A stretch of DNA of 64,000 nt from Brachypodium distachyon (Eukaryota > Streptophyta > Magnoliopsida > Poales > Poaceae), in NCBI RefSeq assembly GCF_000005505.3, contig NC_016134.3, positions 17,962,624 through 18,026,623 of the forward strand. The letters run 5' to 3'. Below are positions 59,765 to 64,000 of the stretch, piece by piece. The notes beneath the pieces are model-generated. The model saw nothing but the letters and a program-made list of their open reading frames with translations. It was not told where the DNA came from and made no database searches. A program made the position numbers and the translations under genes. Within the stretch, counting starts at the first letter, position 1. Each line of letters starts with the position of its first letter.

Positions 59765-60010
59765 ACTCTCTCGTTCCAAAATATAAGACATACAATTTAC
59801 TGTCAAACTTTCTAAAATTTGGTTATTATTGTTTAAAAAAATGATTAAATTTATAGCACAACAATGTCAAATCAAGATATTATGAAAAATATATGTTACG
59901 GTGGCTATAACGATGTTTATTCAGCATGGTAGATGTCGATATTTTTTATTGTATGATTAGTCAAACTGTACAAAATTTGTCAACAAAATTATGCGCTATA
60001 CATTTCGAAA
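59765..60010. mobile_element. One-ended Stowaway MITE
   Basis: Begins TTACTCTCTCGTTCCAAAATATAAG-like sequence, close to the grass Stowaway end (CTCCCTCCGTTCCAAAATATAAG type). AT-rich body, no matching right terminus. Confidence 0.5.
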
Positions 60011-61149
60011 CAATGAAATATTAGTTATGGGCTTATGGCATGTACAAAGAGATGCAGTAACAAAATTGCATACTCTTACTTTCAGTTTTTCAAGGCGTCT
60101 TGATCAAGCATATATATACCTAGAAACAACTCTGCAACAGATACAACCGAAACGAACCTTGCGGAGACAGCTCACTTTCTACGAACTTCTCGCTCCATAG
60201 GTGATCGAGTCCATGATTCCTTTCTGCCGATTGCCCTAAGGCCTTCCACAGTGTGGTCTTTTTACCGAAGCAAACTTCGCTTTTGGCATGTATGAACCGG
60301 ACCATACCACTGGAGAAGAGCGAAGCAAGCCGAGAAAAACATGAACCGGAGCATGTAGATGGATCGATGCATAGTAGGAGCTGCACAATAAAATATCATA
60401 CTCGGTGAGGTGGAAATCGGTCCATGTCTAGACAGCAGTAGTCCAACCCAAATATGTCCAACGGATTTTACATAGATTGGATTATTTTATTTGATGTGGG
60501 TCCCACTTTTTAAGTATGCATCGTGCATACACACTGGACATAAATCCACAACAAGGATCGATGTAAAATGATAGTAAAAAGGTGAAGTATGGACCGATAA
60601 CATTGTGAAAGGCCTCTGCGGCTTTTGCCTCCCTCCGTCCACCGACAATTGGAGGAGGGAGGAGGATCCATGTCTTCCTTCTGGTAGGAACTTTGTTTCG
60701 TTTGGTGATGCTGGTATGGTAAGGGCTGCGTCTCATCGAATTGCCTCGGCTTTCTCCTCACCACGGCAATGCTCTCCATGACGGTGTTGAGAAGCTTGTG
60801 GCTTTATTTGCTCGCTTGTTCATCTTTGCAACGGTGAGACTTGTTGTTCTTTGTGTTGCTGCTGGTGGCTGGATTCTGTAGTGTGCTTGTGATTGGGAAA
60901 AGATGGTGGTCCAGGAGCAAATTTTGCGGTTCGACGATCTGATTATATCTCTCGACTTCATTGACAGGATACGACAGATCCAGAGAAACATAGGGATATT
61001 CTCCAGTCGACGTGCCACAACGACAAGTGCCTTGTACCTAGCAGGCATGTTCATCGGCCGTAAAATCCTTTATGGCAATGATGTTATTCTAGATCTTACT
61101 ACGTGGGAGGCTGCGTTTCAGTGTTTCCAGGGACTCCTAGACTCATATG
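60011..61149. other. Spacer between the amidase copies
   Basis: No gene recognised. The open frame at 60903-61445 runs from unassigned DNA into a TIR element and has no motif I know. Confidence 0.4.
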
Positions 61150-61491
61150 TGAGAAAACCGAGTGAACGGGCGGTTTTACTGAAAACCAGAGGACCTGACG
61201 GTTTTGGTCAAACCGGCCGGTTCACTTGCTGTTCTAGAAAAAATGAGGACGCACCCTACCGATTCTTGCTTGCTAACGTGAGAAAACATGTATTTTATTT
61301 ATTGAATACAGGACAGATGTCAGTAAAAAAAGAAATAGACGTGAATTTACGTCACACTACATTTTTATTATTTATTGAAGCATTTGACAAAGATATATTA
61401 CTATTTTATATCTTAAACCCAGAAAGTGAACCGGCTCACGGGTAAAAACCTGAACGAGAGCTCTGAATCACCGATTCGGTTTTCAAAACTA
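61150..61491. mobile_element. Relative of the 52022 TIR element, reversed
   Basis: The right end TTCGGTTTTCAAAACTA (to 61491) is complementary to the 52022 terminus. About 100 bases inward match the 52022 element in reverse (for example TATAAAATA and AACCTGAACGAG vs GTTCAGGTTTT-type blocks). The left edge near 61150 is approximate. It sits about 185 bases upstream of the copy 2 ATG. Confidence 0.55.
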
Positions 61492-61676
61492 GCGTGACGC
61501 AGGAGCAGTATTGTTCGTCTCATTGCTCTGGTGGGCCGACCGCGGAGACTGTTGGACTGGATCACTGGAACCTGCCAACGAAGAACGGCACCATGTGTCC
61601 ATCTCTCGCAAAAGCGCCCTCACCGCCTGCGCCAACGAATCCCTCTTCCCTCGCGCCCGGGCGCCAGGTGTCGACC

Positions 61677-64000
61677 ATGCGGCTGCCACGCGGCCGCCGC
61701 CGCCCGCCGCGGTGTCTCCACCTCTTCTTCTTTGCGGCCCTCGGTTTCGCTCTCCTGAAAACCGACGCCGTATCGCCAAGAACAGGAAGCGCCGGAGGAG
61801 GGCATCGCGCGAGTCACCGACATGGTACGGACTGGCCTTCTCTTCGATTTTATCTGTTCTTGTCCTCTACCTAGAGTACTATTTTTATTTTTATTCAGCA
61901 ATGTACGTATGGGGCGAATACCGATTTAGCCAGCGACGCAGCATGGCCAAACCGACGAAATGGTCTTCTAGAATAAAAAAGGATCAGATGGCGAGTGAGC
62001 CGACAGCGATTAGTGAGATAGCATACAAACAGGTGAACTTATCTTCACGCGGAAGCGGTGAAAATGAAATTCGTGGCTTCTACTATAGTATGCTGCTGTT
62101 ATTTCTCTGAACTTGTCTGTCTAGATTTGCACCAAAAGGGCCGCGAATTGTTCAGCTTCGTGCAATGTCCTACTACAGTTAGGACCATCAAGCTGAGTTC
62201 TATCAGGCTCTGTTGACGTCGATGCTGGAAAGGTTCCATAGACAAGAGTGTCCGTTATCGATTGATGCAGAAGCCGGGGATAGTGTTTAGACTGTTTTCA
62301 ACATTTTGCAGGCGATCCCTATTCCCTACCTTTCTTTCTTTTTATCTCGTTGTTACTTTAAATTTTTGTTTTCGTACCATCAAGTGTGTCCTTTTTGGAC
62401 TGTGATAATGTGGGCAATATAGACATATAGTTGGACCTATTGTTGGACTTGTCCATTACTAGTAGTTTATTTTGATTGGTGTGTTAAAGTTTCTTTCAGA
62501 CTACAGGCCTTCTTCTTTTCAGAATAAACTGGCTAGAGGTTTCAACAGGTACATTGCTAGAACTTGGAAATACACATGCCCATCGGTCAAAACTAATGGT
62601 GGTCACACCAGGCATTTTTGTCCTAAACCTATCTTGCTATGGAGCTCAGTTAATACTTGGAAGTACACCCATCCCCACTGTATGAACCCGGGATGGCTTC
62701 CATGTCAGCCAGACAGCCACAATTGTTTTTCAGTTTCTCTTCTTCTCTGCCACAAATGATTCATGTTCCCACTTAAGAAAGCTCTCATATGGCTTCTTAT
62801 ATGGTGGAAACAGGCGTGGGCCGTGTGGCCACCAAAATGCGCATGGTTAACCTTGCCAACAAGTGGGAAGAGTCACTCATATAATATTGTTTCCAGATAC
62901 CACAAGATTTGGAAGGCATGGATTTTATTTTGGCATTAAGTTCATTTTTGTTGTTGTCAGTTTTGGATTACTGGGCCTGTCAATTAATCTGTCCACTCTC
63001 AGGACACGAAGGATGTCATTTCTGCCAAAGATGTTTTGAGAAAAGAACCAGTTAGCAGCGTGATTGCCTTGAAGGAGTCCATGAAGTACTTCGATGCTGA
63101 TTTTTTCGACGACTCAAAAGTAATTTCCAAATGTTCACTTATTGTTTTCTGGGCCAAATAATGCTTCAGTGTTGTCGCTTTATCTACCTACACTGCCCTG
63201 ATTCTGCTAGCTACGTGAGATGGAAGATGGTGCGGAAGAATTTAATGTGCCTGCATTTAGAGAAAACCGAAAGTTGGTGGCTCTGGAGAATGGTGGATTG
63301 CATAACCCTTCTGCTCTAGTCTTCAAATCATCATGGAATGGCAACAACAAAGTCAAGGAAAGTAAAAGCTTCAACTATCCTCGCACCTCTATGGTACATC
63401 TCCCTAGTAATGATGAAGATATTGCCTTTATGACGGTCAGTTTTCTTAACCCTTTTTACCTTACGTTGATTAGAATTCAAATGAATCATTTTCAATTTGG
63501 TAGTCTTTATTTCAGATAACTGAACTTGGGGAGCTTATTAGGACAAAGAAAATAACATCGCAGCAACTTACTGATGTATTTTTAAGGAGATTAAAAAGGT
63601 AAGGCTATTTGTTGTTTTCCTCACGTTTTTCGCATGGACTCATACGAAACATTTTTCACACGGATTATATTAGTATTGAACTATGCTGGTAATTGTTTTA
63701 TTTTAATCTTGTAATTCTTTCATATTTTCTATAGGTATAATACCGTTCTCGAATCTGTTATTACATACACTGAAGATTTAGCATACAAACAAGCAAAAGA
63801 GGCAGATGACTTGCTGGACCAAGGAAAATACCTTGGTATGTGATAAATCAGCTTGAAATCCCAAGTTGACTGTTTGTTTTCTTATCCCTTTATCGTTCCA
63901 ATAACATATTTTGGTCAACCTACCTTCCTCTCAAGATTGATCTTGATTTGCCGGAGAAGGCGTGGAACAAAATTAATGACTGGCAGTATTTCACACTAAT
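61677..64000 (+). CDS. Amidase-signature enzyme copy 2, 5' part (runs off window)
   Basis: Tandem relative of the 54473 gene. Exons: 61677-61824, 63003-63119, 63211-63435, 63516-63598, 63735-63835, and on beyond the window. Exon 1 encodes MRLPRGRRRPPRC and a hydrophobic FFFAALGFALLKTDA signal-like stretch. Exon 1 is 148 nt against 147 in copy 1, so it enters exon 2 out of phase: the reading after GSAGGG becomes HRASHRH rather than the GIARVTDM needed to join DTKDVISA. Exons 2 to 5 stay open and keep exon sizes 117, 225, 83 and 101, identical to copy 1. Either exon 1 is broken, another start or donor is used, or there is a sequence error. The catalytic exons lie outside the window. Confidence 0.75.

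Noticed and set aside
60482..60779. Two overlapping minus frames in the amidase spacer
   Set aside because: No motif, no splice context; chance open frames.
62472..62759. Open frame in intron 1 of amidase copy 2
   Set aside because: Lies in non-coding intron with no counterpart motif in copy 1.
1..64000. tRNA, rRNA or known ncRNA genes
   Set aside because: None recognised by eye; a covariance-model scan would be needed for a firm negative.

Overview
The window is nuclear DNA of a grass, most likely a Pooideae or Triticeae species (wheat, Aegilops, barley or rye type). This rests on multi-exon plant genes with GC-rich exons, Stowaway MITEs with the CTCCCTCCG terminus, and a dense nest of copia, gypsy, LINE, CACTA-like and Mutator-like elements. 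The species call is an inference. There is no sign of bacterial, viral or organellar gene organisation, and I did not find a self-contained undescribed system.

Host genes. (1) 6737-12997 (+): a complete nine-exon respiratory burst oxidase homolog (RBOH NADPH oxidase, 924 aa), with a TATA box at 6514 and a Mutator-like MITE in its last intron. (2) 47192-47867 (-): a germin-like protein pseudogene with one nonsense codon and one frameshift at the cupin histidine box. (3) 48373-51672 (-): a two-exon VTT/SNARE-associated (TVP38/TMEM64-type) membrane protein, 269 aa. (4) 54473-59336 (+): a complete twelve-exon amidase-signature enzyme, 605 aa. (5) 61677 to the right edge (+): the 5' half of a tandem amidase copy, out of frame at the end of exon 1.

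Mobile DNA. 13.9-19.4 kb is a copia element on the minus strand, broken by a CACTA-like insertion and truncated at its 3' end. 19.9-21.3 kb is a Pack-MULE-like element carrying a decayed gene fragment. 21.7-28.1 kb is a second copia element (+), with a truncated 5' LTR and a complete 3' LTR. 28.2-34.4 kb is a gypsy (chromovirus-type) element whose gag and RT are gone but whose RNase H-integrase ORF is open. 38.95-40.33 kb is a 5'-truncated LINE. 42.9-43.7 kb looks like an LTR remnant. A processed-mRNA-like retrocopy lies at 45.2-45.9 kb. Several MITEs sit in introns and intergenic DNA.

The most unusual pattern is a scatter of very short A- or T-tailed insertions (13-52 bp). Each is flanked by a 12-16 bp direct repeat, as expected of severely 5'-truncated target-primed retrotransposition. 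Other points of interest are an LTR-resident glutamine/alanine-rich ORF that may splice onto gag, a pair of diverged intergenic duplicates at 38.3 and 46.4 kb, and a tandem repeat at 1.5-1.95 kb.

Functional context: RBOH (apoplastic superoxide) and germin-like proteins (apoplastic, some with superoxide dismutase activity) can act on the same chemistry, but here the germin-like copy is dead. Nothing in the sequence ties the genes into one pathway.
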